A DNA stretch of 64,000 nucleotides from Notolepis coatsorum (taxonomy: Eukaryota; Chordata; Actinopteri; Aulopiformes; Paralepididae), in contig OZ020587.1 of the NCBI GenBank assembly GCA_963971535.1, positions 158,637,328 through 158,701,327 on the forward strand. The letters run 5' to 3'. The notes beneath the pieces were generated by a model. That model made no database searches and was not told the origin of the DNA. It was given only the letters and a program-made list of their open reading frames with translations. Shown one piece after another: positions 23,501-36,922 of this stretch (position 1 is its first letter; every line of letters starts with the position of its first letter). The position numbers and the translations under genes are program-made.

Positions 23501-25887
23501 GGGCTATAGATCACGTTCTGGAGAAAGCTGCAGAAAGAGATGAAAACATACTTATACATTAGACCATACTTTACTATGAATATGTGAATGAAAAAGTTTA
23601 ACGTTGCTACACAATGAACAATACATATAGGACTTTGAATGGGCCCTAATAATGGCAATGTAGCAATAGAATTTAAAAAGTTATAGCCATGCAAAGAAGG
23701 GGTACTTCTCCATAGACAAATAGAGCTGGCAATCTATGGTATATCATGAATTTAACCCATGGCAATCAAAGTGTTAATTGTTATCTTTCATATGATGGTA
23801 CAGTTCCAGAGCTCCCGGTCAGGTCTCCGAATGTGTTTCCCCATGTTCCCCGTCGTCTTAGTTGTGCGTCATGTGTGTTAGTGTCTACAGTTTAGTCTAG
23901 TACGTGTTATTTATATTATTATGTCCCGAATCAAGACCCAATTTTCCCAACTAATGTGTTTACCTTGTCTGTATTCCCAGTGGACTGTGTGTTATCTGCA
24001 GTGCGTCTCGAGTCATAACCTCCATTCACTCTCAAATAATATGTATATGGTATTGAATCTTGGTCGGTGTGTGTGACCTCAGTGCTCGAGTCCTGTTTGG
24101 TGTGTGGGATCTCGTTATTTGAATCCTGGCTGGTCTGGTTGATCTCGGTGCTCAGCACCCGGTTGGTGTGTGTGGCCTCAATGTTCGCATCTTGGCCGGT
24201 CCGGGCGATCTCCGTGCTTGCATCTCGGATTGGTCCGGTTGATGTCGGTGCCCGAGTCCTGGTTGGTCCGGTTGTACCTTTCCCTTTGTTGTATTTTCTT
24301 TGTCGGGGGTCATTCTTCTCTCACTTCTCCTCGAGTTTTGTGCACTGGGTCTTGTCATCGTTCTTTTATCTTCGAGTTGTTACTTTTTATCGTGTTTTAT
24401 AACTTTTTATTACCTTTCTTGAATTTTGGACCGGGAGCTCTGTTCTGCAGCTGCTTACCTGCTCCTCGCCAAACCGGAAGTCGAAAAGTCGGGTTTTAAT
24501 TAGGGATGCTCGATATTGGCTTTTTTACCGATACCGATATTCCGATATTGTCCAACTCTTAATTTCCGATACTGATACCGATATCAACCGATACCGATAT
24601 ATGCAGGGTTTCTCCCCAAAAAAACAGAATAATTTCAGGTAACTAATAATTTCACTGGATGCATTCAAAAGGCTTTCTAAATGTAAGCATTATCTGTGCA
24701 AAATATGATAATTAAAAAAGTAAAAATTAACATTACATATCTCTTGTTGAATTAAACCAACATGCATACTTTTGACAATAAATAAAATAAGAATTGGTTC
24801 TTACTTGCTTGCCTGGGTAAATAAAGGTTAAATAAATGTAAAAAAAATATATATATATTGTTATTGTTTTTATAATTTTTTTTACCGATACCGATATTTT
24901 CCGATATCACATTTTACTGCCGATATCGGCCGATAATATCGGTCGGCCGATAATATCGGACATCCCTAGTTTTAATCGTTATTTCTTTTATTACCTATAT
25001 CCATTCATTTTCATCCATCCAGCCTGATGTTATCATTGAGAATGGGTCTGAGCTCGCAAAAGGGCAAATACCGCCGCCTACGCCTTCCAGCTGGTATTGC
25101 ACTTCATTGGAAATGGTGTGGTTTATTTTCTGGGACGATCCGAGCCGTGCGGGCGGTTTAGGTGATCAGGCAAGGTAGGCCTTTGCAACGATGGTATGGA
25201 ACAGTAACCCCGCCCGCCCGTTTGTGTGTAACGCTCTGTAATGTGGGACAGACCTCCACGAGCAGTATTTGGAATGGCGATCAGATCATTGGATTATTTC
25301 TTTTCATCAGATACCAGGTAAGAACACTATCTATAAAATCTTGCGTTGATCTGATATTTCTTTCTACCCCGATCGAAGCTGTCTCTGTGTGTGTGTGTGT
25401 GGCTGTGTGCCGTTGGGTGGGAGGAGGGGACTGGGGGAGCCCCGCGGTCCAGGGCTCTTTTCATTCTTGCATGAGGAAGGATAATAATGACGAAAAATGA
25501 CAACGTGTTTAGTGTATTCCACTAAAGGGCTATTATCGTGTATTTTCCTGGAATTACTCAGAAGCACCCAAACTATATTCATATTCAAAACGGTATAAAA
25601 CGGAAATGTACAGATGAAAAAACAATCTGTTTTGTGGATGTTGACTGGAAGCAACTCACTGACAGTCGACGGGTGTATTAGACCCATAGATATAATATAA
25701 GATATATTTTAAGCACTCGCAAGTGAACAAAACGGCCCATTGACTTACAGCGCTGGCGTAATAGCGCCCTCTGGGGCCCCGACCCGTGGCGCAGAATGAG
25801 TTAAGGAATTCCAGGCCTTGACTTTTTTTGGTAAAAAAAATCAAGCACTTTAAGCACTTCAATGACCTTGTGCGAACCCAGTCGGAC

Positions 25888-25942
<55 letters not shown>

Positions 25943-28900
25943 GGTAACAAAAAAACATTATTTGTTAGCACCTTTCATACAAGAATTGCAGTCCAAAGTG
26001 CTTCACAGCAGTGATGTGGACACAAAATAGACATAGGCATAAAATTAGCATAAAATTGGTATAATTATAGACAGGCGTAAAGTTAGCATGAGAATTGATA
26101 TTAATTAAAAACTCTGGGGAGAAAAATCATATATTTCTAGGTAATAGGTTTCTGACAACATGAAAAGCGCACTTTCGCCTTTCCACACACATCGTTTTAT
26201 AATAGATTTCTGACATTTAAAAAGACTATTAGCGGGTTTCATACAGACAGATGGACAGACGGTAAATGGAAAGACAGTTGTTGTCAAATATCAAAAGAAA
26301 GTACCATTGAATTCTTCCAGTATCAAGTCGGGGGAGTTCATGTAATACCGATCACAAAGGTTTCTTGCATTTTCATAGGCGTCTGTGGAGAAAAGAGAAG
26401 AGTTTCATGAACGCCAGACAGATAAACACTCGCTTTGAACAATAAGAACAATATTCTAATGCTCTGTTACGGTGTGTTATGTTATAGAAAATATTATATG
26501 TTTTCCACCCATTACATCACTTGTACAGCTACTGGGCCTATTAGTGTGTACAGTGTACATACAGCATGTTCATAGCTCTGTTAAATACATATTCTCTGTA
26601 CAGCCTTGACTAGTTAATATGGCAGGGGGTTAACCTGCTTCTGGGTTAACCTTCTGTAGTGTGGCAGTGAAAGGGTTAACTAGCTACAACTCAGACACTA
26701 GGGCGACAGTCTTAAAGGAAAACGCCAACATTTTGGGAAATTAGCTTATTTAACATCTTCCCTGGAGTTAGACAAGAAGATACATACCTTTTTTGTCTCT
26801 GTGCGTGCATTTAGCTTTGGGAACAGACGCTCCGTTAGCATAGCTTAGCTTCATCACTGGAAGTGAGTAGGGGCCGGAGCCCGACGTTCCCTTACTGTGT
26901 ATAGTTTGATTGATTGATTGAAAAGTTTATTAACAGATTGCAGAATACACTCCAAATACAACTCCAAAACGTTCATGTAAACATGTTGTGACCTGTGTAT
27001 TCACCACGTGGAGAAATAAAAAATAATTGAATTAGACAATTACGTTTTATAAGCAAATATACTTGCCCAACCACTACTGTATGAGCGCAGCCAGTGATTT
27101 CAACGTGACGGCGTGTTTGTTTACATTCTCATTCATTCAAAAGATCCGAACCGATTGAAGTTTATAGATACCATGACTTGAAATCCTCTTACCTTGACGA
27201 TTAAAAGCCTCCCCAATTTAGAAAACAGTAATCCAATGGCTGGTATTGATAATAATACTACTAACGCTCGGAGCTAACCAGCAACCGGACAATCAAGCAG
27301 ATAACGAGAGCAATGACTTCCTTTCTGGGGGGTTTCAAAATAAAAGAGCGACGTCTATAGCAGCGGAAAACGTTTATTTTGTACATTATCTAACGTTAAC
27401 ACGAACCTAAACTAACTTTAGGTTAGTTGTAACGTTAGTTTAGGTTCGTGTTAACGTTAGATAATGTACAAAATAAACGTTTTCCGCTGCTATAGACGTC
27501 GCTCTTTTATTTTGAAACCCCCCAGAAAGGAAGTCATTGCTCTCGTTATCTGCTTGATTGTCCGGTTGCTGGTTAGCTCCGAGCGTTAGTAGTATTATTA
27601 TCAATACCAGCCATTGGATTACTGTTTTCTAAATTGGGGAGGCTTTTAATCGTCAAGGTAAGAGGATTTCAAGTCATGGTATCTATAAACTTCAATCGGT
27701 TCGGATCTTTTGAATGAATGAGAATGTAAACAAACACGCCGTCACGTTGAAATCACTGGCTGCGCTCATACAGTAGTGGTTGGGCAAGTATATTTGCTTA
27801 TAAAACGTAATTGTCTAATTCAATTATTTTTTATTTCTCCACGTGGTGAATACACAGGTCACAACATGTTTACATGAACGTTTTGGAGTTGTATTTGGAG
27901 TGTATTCTGCAATCTGTTAATAAACTTTTCAATCAATCAATCAAACTATACACAGTAAGGGAACGTCGGGCTCCGGCCCCTACTCACTTCCAGTGATGAA
28001 GCTAAGCTATGCTAACGAAGCGTCTGTTCCCAAAGCTAAATGCACGCACAGAGACAAAAAAGGTATGTATCTTCTTGTCTAACTCCAGGGAAGATGTTAA
28101 ATAAGCTAATTTCCCAAAATGTTGGCGTTTTCCTTTAACAGTGTTCTCATAACAACGGCCAAGGTTTAGGAGATATGACATTTGGCCTGGACTCCACTCC
28201 AGTTCTAATGTGAAGACATAACAAAGCCCCTAGAGGCCATATTTTGTTGACATTTTCTCACTAGGGCATTTTTGTTTACCTTTCTTGTCATATCTGGGCA
28301 TCTTATGTAAGTCATGTCAATTATGTATTTATTGTAAGTCTGATCAGAGCTCTTTCTCACTTTCTGGTCAGACGTTTGTGTGTCTGATTGTAAACTGAGC
28401 GCTGTGGCCACAGAAATAAACTATGTTCTATATTTTCTTATATACAAATGGACTCGTCTGAATTTCTACAGTTTCACTGTTTGGCTCATTTAAAATATTC
28501 CACAACATATCGTATACAGATCTTCTGATCAAAATAGGTTTAATAGTAAAATGTAGGTTAAATTAGCTTTGGCTAAAAGAGGAGCGCTCTCATCGTGGCC
28601 AGCTAGGAGACACACTGAGGAAGAGAAGACAATTGGGGGCCCGTGAACTTAGCTATTGTTTTGGGGCAACCAGGAGGATCCCTCTACAACCAGGAGGATC
28701 CCTCTACAACCAGGAGGAATCCTCTACAACCAGGAGGAATCCTCTACATTGGCAAAAGTGATCGTCTTTGTCACTGAAACAGGAATCTCCTGCAAGGGTT
28801 TTACTCGCTGTGGGGAACCCCTCTCTACCACACAGCTCTCATTCAAACGCTCTGTGAGGGAAGAATGAGGCTTTTAGATTATTCTGCGATCATTTCTATT

Positions 28901-31900
28901 GAAGCCCTAAAAAAATTATCTAATTTTAATCTTGAAGAATTACACTGAGGGGCAAGCCCTCCTTTCCAATGTTGTGGAACATTACCTTCACATAATAAAT
29001 CTGTCAAGCGATTAAAATATTTAATCTGATTCATTGCATGATTTTCCATAGTTAACTGGCGATTAATCGCATCATTTTTCATCTGTTCTAAATCTACCTT
29101 AAACGGATCTTTTTCAAGTTTTAATACTCTTATCAACATGAGTCAACAAATGCTTGCTTTATGCAGCCATTTAACACAAAAGGATGACCCTCATGCATTG
29201 CAAATTTGCATCAAATTCAAAACGGAGTGATGCACAAAATAACTTAAAAGAAAATAATAATTTAAAACAATGAATAAAGTGTGCATGAAATAATAGGGGA
29301 AAGAAAATCTCTCTCTCTCTCTCCCCGAGTCAGAAACAAACATAGTATCAATGAGAGTATCAATAATACACCAGAGTGAAAAAATAGTGGCGTTAAAAGA
29401 ATTGTGCGTTAAAAATCATAAAAATAAATAAGAATAGGGGCGCGAGGGTGGCGCACCGCATACAGCATTACGATGCAAACACGGCTGACCCGGGTTCGAC
29501 TCCCGGACCCGGCGTTCTTTGCCGAATGTCTTTCCCCGATCTATCTTCCATTCCTCCTCCTCTCTCTCTCTCTCTCTCTATCGGACTGCCCGGTAAGAAT
29601 AAAAAAAAAACGACCAAAAACATAACTTGTCCAAATAGGACAAGTAACATTTAAAAAAATAAAAATAAATAAGAATAAAAACATGCAGAGAGTGCTCACC
29701 CTTGACCACCTCTGTGACGCGACAGTTGGGATCAATGCTGCCGATCTGCTTAGGATGAGCTGGATTCACCTTCACCTTCCCGCCAAACAGGAGCGCTGGA
29801 GGGAAGCAGAAGAACTGTTTTTTTTTTTATCCACTTTTTCTCCTTCTTTTTCTATTTTTCTCCCATCCCAATTTAGCCGTGCCAATTCTCCCCTCCCCTG
29901 TCTTGAACGTTGCTCGCATGTGCCCCCCACTGGCCGGTTGTAGGGAGGATAGAAGCCTTGCATCACATGTCCCCTCCGATACATGTGGAGGCAGCCTGTC
30001 ACATCTTTTCACCTGCCAGCGCGGACTCTCATTTGGCGAGGAGTAACGTGTGGGAGGCTCACACTACCCCCGCCATTTTCCTGTCTCTGCTGTGCAGGCG
30101 TCCCCCAACCGACCTGTAGGACTCGCTGTCCACAATGTCCAGATTACCACCCTTCGACTTCCCACCCGCTAACTCTGCCAATTGAGTTAGTATGACGGCC
30201 GGCCCAAGCCGGAGGCAACGCCGACAGCCGGATTCGAACCCGGTGTCTCTTGCATTGGTGACGAGCGCAATGTCCGCCGCGCCACCCAGCCGCCCTCAGA
30301 ACACACATGTTATAGAGAAATGTCTTTTTCTTTGTCGTCTTTTGTTTCATATCAATCTTGTGTGAGATACGACAAAACCCCTAATCTCATATTTGTTTTC
30401 CTTCCTCGTCATATCTGTTATTAATTTGTAGGGCTGACCCCTATTAGTCGAATAGTCGACTAATCGGTCGAAAGGAGCCATAGTCGACTGCCAACCTCTT
30501 AGTCGAATACAAAAAAATTATAATAATATTTTTTTTTTCTTTTTTTGTATCATTCTTTCCAAAAGAAAAGAGGCCTAGAAGCGTGGCTAACGCTAATGGC
30601 ACGCATACCAGAGGCTAACTGCCTAAGAAAACAGGCACAGAGGCACTGAAAGAGGATTTCACCCATCTAATGAAGACACTAGACTAGACAAATATCAAGA
30701 TGTATCCATCAGTGGAACTGTAATGGGAAATCTCTAAGGATTTAAACGATGAGCCGTTTACAAATCATTCTGAGTCATTATTAATAATAATAGAAAGGTT
30801 TATTAACAAATAATAAAGGTTATTTCAGCGTGGCCACGTTGAAAGGGCAGTCACCAGCCAGAGACAGATATGTTAACACGTCTGGCCGAGGACTGACCTC
30901 GAGCCTTGGTCAGACATACAATTAAATACATGACATGACGTAGAAGAAAACAAAATGGCTGGTTAGAGAAATTAATAATACGACTTATGTTATGGCTATA
31001 GCCTGGAAGGAAAACAGCTCCGTCTTACAGTTCCCATAACCTTGGGTTATGGCTCTATGGCCTATATGGCAGAACATACAGCAGATATGATGACGAAGGC
31101 AAACAAAATAGTTTCTCAGTAACTGGGAGCAACAGCAACTTTGTTATGACTAGTAGAATGTCAGAATGATCTTAAATGAGACATACACACATTAACCAGT
31201 CAATCTGGTCGGACTGAAACTCAAGCTGTATGACATGATAAAACAACACAGATCCATAATGACATAATATATTCCACGACAGGACCAATTGCATGCTTTT
31301 GCAGAGGACAAGAAGCCTTCTGTCGACTCCTTCAGACATTAAGCACCCCCCACAGCCCAAATGGAATGATAAAAAAAAAAACATTATACTATACTTTTTT
31401 GTCGACTAACGGCAAATTTTGGCCAATCATAGTCGACCATCCAAATCCTTGTCGGGGACAGCCCTATTAATTTGTCATCTTTTGTCGTCAGGTCAAACTG
31501 TGTATTTATTGTAAGTCTGACCAGAGCTTTTCAAATTCAAGTTTGTTTTTATTTGTCACGTATAAGGTACATGTACATTACAGTGAAATGCTTGGTTCTG
31601 TATGAGCCCCTGAGAATGTGCTTTATACAGTAAAAAAGTAAGTAAAAGAGGAATAACACTACAATATACAATACACAAACTAAAGTACAACCTAAGTCCA
31701 ATCTAAGTACAATGCAGTAGAAATGCAGACAATGTACAAACACTTTTTTTAGGGCAAGGGGCAAATGCAAATGAGGTATGCATGTAGTGTAAATCTCTTT
31801 AAATAAATAAGGCATGTGTGAGTGTCTGCTGTCAACAAGGCCTGTGTGAATAAAGATTCATACCTTTATTCCAATACAACAGGTCCAGGATCCAAGTCGT

Positions 31901-34900
31901 TATTCCTACAAGTCGGTCTACATGTCAGCAATGACAAGACAAGTCACAACAAGTAACTAAAGCCAGACGCCAGAGAACCACGGCTCTAATCGGCCGTCGT
32001 TAAAGGACCACTTGGCACATTTTCCTATCTGTGAGTTTGTCACAGTATGATGCGTTTATAAAAGCCTTGTAAGCTCGTCAGTACAGTCGTTAACCCTCTG
32101 GGGGGGGGTGTGTTCACCTCTCTGTCTTTTCCTGGTGACAAGGGCCTTCAGATGCAAATGTGCAATTAACTGTTATGTTAATTCTGTTTCAAGGGGAGAA
32201 AATGTATGAATGTGGATGAGAGCCATGACATTACGTGGTTGTAGCTACGGCTGTGGGGGCGCTGGAGACATGATCCAATAGACTTTTATATACGCCCGAG
32301 TCTCCTGAACACGGCTCGGCCAATCCCAAGTCAATCGGAACTTTCCCGGCCGAGCTATGGTCACTTTTTCCGCACCTACTTCCCGCATGCGCAGATTGAT
32401 AAACCTAGATCTCTGGACAATCGAGAGAGACTCTGTGGGCAATCTGCGCATGCGCATGGGGAGTAGGTGCTGAAAAAGTGACTATAGCTCGGCCGAGAAA
32501 GTTCCGATTGACTTGGGATTGGTCTCTCCGTGTTCAGGAGACTCAGGCGTATAAGAGTCTATTGGATCATGTATCCAGCGGCCCCACAGCCGTAGCTACA
32601 ACCACTTAATGTCATGGCTCTCATCCACATTCATTCATTTTCTCCCCCGGCTCTCTCTCCCGTGAGCTCAATGTAACGTGGAAGTGCAGTGGTCTATGGC
32701 TTAATGGGGCATCCTGGTTGGCTGGCAATGTTTGAATGTTTGACTCCAGCCTACATGTCACCCCCTTCTCCCTCCCCCTTCTCCCTGTCACTCAAAAGAT
32801 AATGATTAGAGCAGTCAGTCAGGCAACACACTGCTGTAGCTGCAATCATTTATTTATGGCGTTTCAACAGCTTCCTTCAGTGTTAATCTCCTCACCACCA
32901 CCTCACTGTATGAGCACAATATTAAGAATAGGTTTCCCTTTATTGATACCCTTGGGGAGAAATTCAGGCATCATAGGAGCATGGGGGAGGGGAGGTACAG
33001 GTATGGGCAGGGTAATAGTAGAAGACATAAATACAGGTAGAAGTACAGTAGAAAAGTAAAAATAGGCAGTGTAAACAATATAATTAAGGTAGAAGTACAG
33101 TAGAAAAGTAAAAATAGACAGTGTAAACAATATAATTAAGGTAGAAGTACAGTAGAAAAGTAAAAATAGGCAGTGTAAACAATTAACTCTGAATATACGC
33201 ATCTTTTGTGCAAGGCAACATCAGGCTTGACTTAAAACATTACTTTCCTAACTCAGTGAAACTAAATGTAACAAATTAACACAGATATAAATGTACTGAA
33301 TTGTCATTTATTATTTTATTTATTATTATACAAATAAATATATAATAAAATAAAAAAGAAATCTGATTATTTTTATTCGATACCCGATATCAATATCAGA
33401 ACATCCCTAGTCCTAAACGTTCAGTATCAGCCGATACCGACTACCCATCCAATCCACTGCTTTTATTGAACAGTGTAAAGGGTTTGTGTCCACAGCGGAC
33501 GTTTTATGAGTTGTCAGCTCCTTTCTGTCATTCATTTCTATGCTACAGACGCGACAGGAGCGCTCCTTTTCCCAGCGCCGCGCCGCGCGTTTTAGCGCTC
33601 TCGGCGGCAGCGTTTTTGGGCTTAGCGCTCCCAGCGCCTAAAGTTGAAACTAGTTCAACTTTTGGAGAGGAGCGCCGCTCATCAAGGTAACTTTTTTCGA
33701 CCGACCAAATCAACATCGAGGAAGTGGCGGACATCGAGGAACGGCAGTCGCGAGACTCAGGAAAACGCTGAGCTTTTTTTTTTTGCTTTTCAAAGCGGTC
33801 CGTCTTGAAAAAAACGTCCGCTGTGGACACAAGCCCTAAGACTTCAGAATATAGACCATCTGTTTGGGGTCATTGGACACAAATGTCAGAGATACGATCC
33901 AATTGCTTCTACGTGTCAACAAGTCACTTTACTACATCATGTCAACAAGTCACAAAGGTCGAATCGGTGTGTCCGTACACGTTTTAGCCTGGTATCAGAC
34001 CGATATCCTGTACCAGCATCGGTACATAAGGAAAGTGGTCCTGATGGGAGTGTTCTCAGACATGACCCTGACGTTCCTGGCCAAATTCCCAATCAGGTCT
34101 CTGACATCAACGCCACCTAATCATCCCTTCCATTTAGACCTGATGCTGCGTGTGTATTTATACCTTTATACCGGCCTTGTTTTCCTTTTTACCCCCATTG
34201 AATGCCATCATCCACTTCAATGTTAGCGTTAAAAACGCCTAATCTATGTTTTAAATTATGTGTCTAATCTGCCCGTCGCTTATCAATGACTTGTTTGCAG
34301 TCAACATTGTCGAAACAGATTTTTTTTTTAATAAATCGGTTCATATCCTTTTTATAGCATTTCGAAAAGCTATCGTTCTCTCGAAAATTTCAGGAAAATA
34401 GAAAAATTCCCCCATAAACGGCATTTATTGGAATATTCTCGAATACACTAGACACTTTGATTTGTCGGCCTATTTATGAATTGTTTTCAAATAAACGCTA
34501 GATTATCGATAGTATGTGTATATGCACGCTATAGAAGCGAGCTGAAAAATCTATTCTCTCATTTCCTCATCACACACACGGCACATGCTGATATCTCAGT
34601 GAAAACAGCTGATTATCCTAAAACTGGTAACATAGACCCCTTACCTTAGATCAGATGTTCTCCAAAAAGATTATTCCAATTCCTGATCACCATTCCAAAT
34701 ATCGATCGCGTTTATTGATTGATTATTGGCTGCTGTCAATATATATTCCACGCTGCTTTCCAACTCGCGATCAGATCCCTCTTCATCAGATCCCTCGCCA
34801 GCACAATGCAGCCAGTTGGCTCCACCTCTACAGATCCAGCAGTATAATCGACTGGCCTGCAGTTACACAGGGATAGACGATAGGGGGGCGTTTTTTTTCC

Positions 34901-36878
34901 CATCGGGGCTCCTAGAGGGGCTGCTGTACCAACGGGAGACTCGGTTGATGAAATATGAATTCAGAACGCTAATAAAAAAATAAAACGACAAATCGCGTCA
35001 TCGGCACTCAACGGGGGGGCATGATAAGACGACAATACACGTCGTCGGCATTCAAAGTGTTAAGGCTGGATGCTACATGTGCGTGTAGTTAGCTTTAAGA
35101 CCTGATGCAACGTTTAGGTCATTTCAGACAGTGTCGCCATTTTCAAGTTTCAAGTTTCTTTAATAGTTGTCATACAGAAGTACAGAATACTTTTATACAA
35201 AATGCTTCCTACTGTTACGCTCCAGAGACTGTGCTAGACAAGATAAGTATCAATAAAATAGTATAGCATGTAAAATAGAAGTAGAAAATGAGGTCACAGT
35301 GTTCAGTATAGACGTATGTACAATGTTCGATGCAGAATAGACGTAACTGAGTTACCATATAATATACAATACTATGCAGTGTACTAATATACAATACTAT
35401 ATAGTGCAAAGCAGAAATGGGATGAGGTACAATTTATGTACAATTTACAGTAAGGTGTACGAGTTGTAGTGCAATCCTTTATCAATAAATATAAAGTGTG
35501 GGGAGTGGGTGCTACAGTGTGTTTGTTTAAAGTGAGTGTGTGCTATAAAGTGTGGGGAGTGGGTGCTACAGTGTGTTTGTTTAAAGGGAGTGTGTGCGTG
35601 TGGATGTGTGTGCTATGTGCGTTTGATGGTTGTTGTGTAGTGTTCATTGTTCGTTGAGCAGCCTGATGGCCTGGGGATAGAAGCTTCTTCTGAGTCTTTC
35701 TGTGCTCGCCTTGAGACTCCGGTATCGCTTGCCTGACCGCAGCAGTTCAAAGAGGCAGTTGTTCGGGTGACTGGAGTCCTTAATGATTCTCTTAGCCTTG
35801 CCCCTGCACCGCTTGTTGTAAATGTTCTGGAGGGTGGGGAGCCCCCCTCCAATTGTGCGTTCGGCTGAACGCGTCACTCTTTGTAGTCTGCTTCGGTCTT
35901 GTGCAGTGCTATTCCCAAACCAGGAGGTGATGTTGCCAGTCAGGATGCTCTCTATTGTACATGAGTAGAAGTTCTTAAGGATCTTCTGACTGACTTGGAA
36001 CTTCCTTAGGCGCCTGAGGAAGTAGAGGCGTTGTCGTGCCTTCTTCACAACACTGTCAATGTGTGTGGTCCATGTCAAGTCCTCGGATATGTAGGCTCCG
36101 AGGTACTTAAAGCCGAATAACCTATCTCGAACAATTCTACGGTAGTTTTAAGTTATTTCTCCGGCAGCGTGCGCTAATATGGATTCCGGCGGCACGTGCT
36201 CTTTGCACATCACAAATATGGATACCAGTAGCATGCTCGTGTAGTACCGCTGTTGAAATTCTTTTCAGGGGAAACACTGCATTGTGTAGTGTGATGTGTG
36301 CCTGGTGCCAGTGTATGGCAGCCATTGAGCCTGCATAGCCCAAGGTTGGGTGCTACACAGTGGTGGTGAAGGAGGCCATTTCTAGGGGTGGGAATCACCA
36401 GAGGCCTCACGATACGATATTAGCACAATACTTACAGTAAGTCACGATGAATTGAAAATGGGGGACCGTGATGTAAACAAGACAAACGTCTTTCTCTGGT
36501 CTGCATCCCCTTAACAATTGTGTGTATTGAGCCATACTGTATTGTACCCATTCTGCAATCTGTTAAATAAAGTTTATTCATTCATTCATTCACGATAGTA
36601 TTGCGATTCAAAAAATATTTTGCGATATGCTGAGTATTGCGATATTAATATTGCGATATAGTAGGTTTTATTACCTTTTTTCAACTGCAAAGTAAAACTT
36701 TGTCAACATGTTTTATCTAATAAAATAAAGTTTTCAGTCTGTTCATCTCACTTCAATAATTTTTATTGCAGCAAATGGGATTTTCTCAAGCAGACAGATG
36801 TAAACACTGTAATCTGTGTTGCATGTACCTGACAATCTGAACTGTTTGTATTACAGTCATATTCCAACTTAACTGAAT

Positions 36879-36922
<44 letters not shown>

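Larger units (their letters stand above)
21207..25800. mobile_element. TTAA-site element with CTCATTCTGCGCC ends
   Basis: TTAA lies at 21203-21206 and 25801-25804. The termini CTCATTCTGCGCC and GGCGCAGAATGAG are perfect 13-bp inverted repeats. The uninterrupted target (GGGCTGTTTTCAAGGAATTC) is present in hAT-like element 1 at 10226, confirming the boundaries. Most of its 4.6 kb is other transposons. No transposase frame is recognised; piggyBac and Kolobok both use TTAA. Confidence 0.75.
19682..25881. mobile_element. hAT-like element 2, host of a multi-level nest
   Basis: The left end is CAGGGTTCCCACAGACATTG and the right end CCTTGTGCGAACCCAG. The outer segments match hAT-like element 1 (8980-10315). 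It contains a reverse L2 copy (19757-20963) and a 4.6-kb TTAA element (21207-25800), which in turn contains further insertions. No clean 8-bp duplication is seen at the right side. Confidence 0.65.

Noticed and set aside
23780-24480. Exon-like piece of a host gene, with GAGGAGCAG/GTAAGC on the minus strand near 24453
   Set aside because: One donor-like site alone, without a matching acceptor or known domain, is not enough; only the repeat region is reported.
28879-29139. 86-codon minus-strand open frame
   Set aside because: Its core is inverted GATTAATCGC and ATTAAATATT motifs typical of a MITE, and no protein family is recognised.
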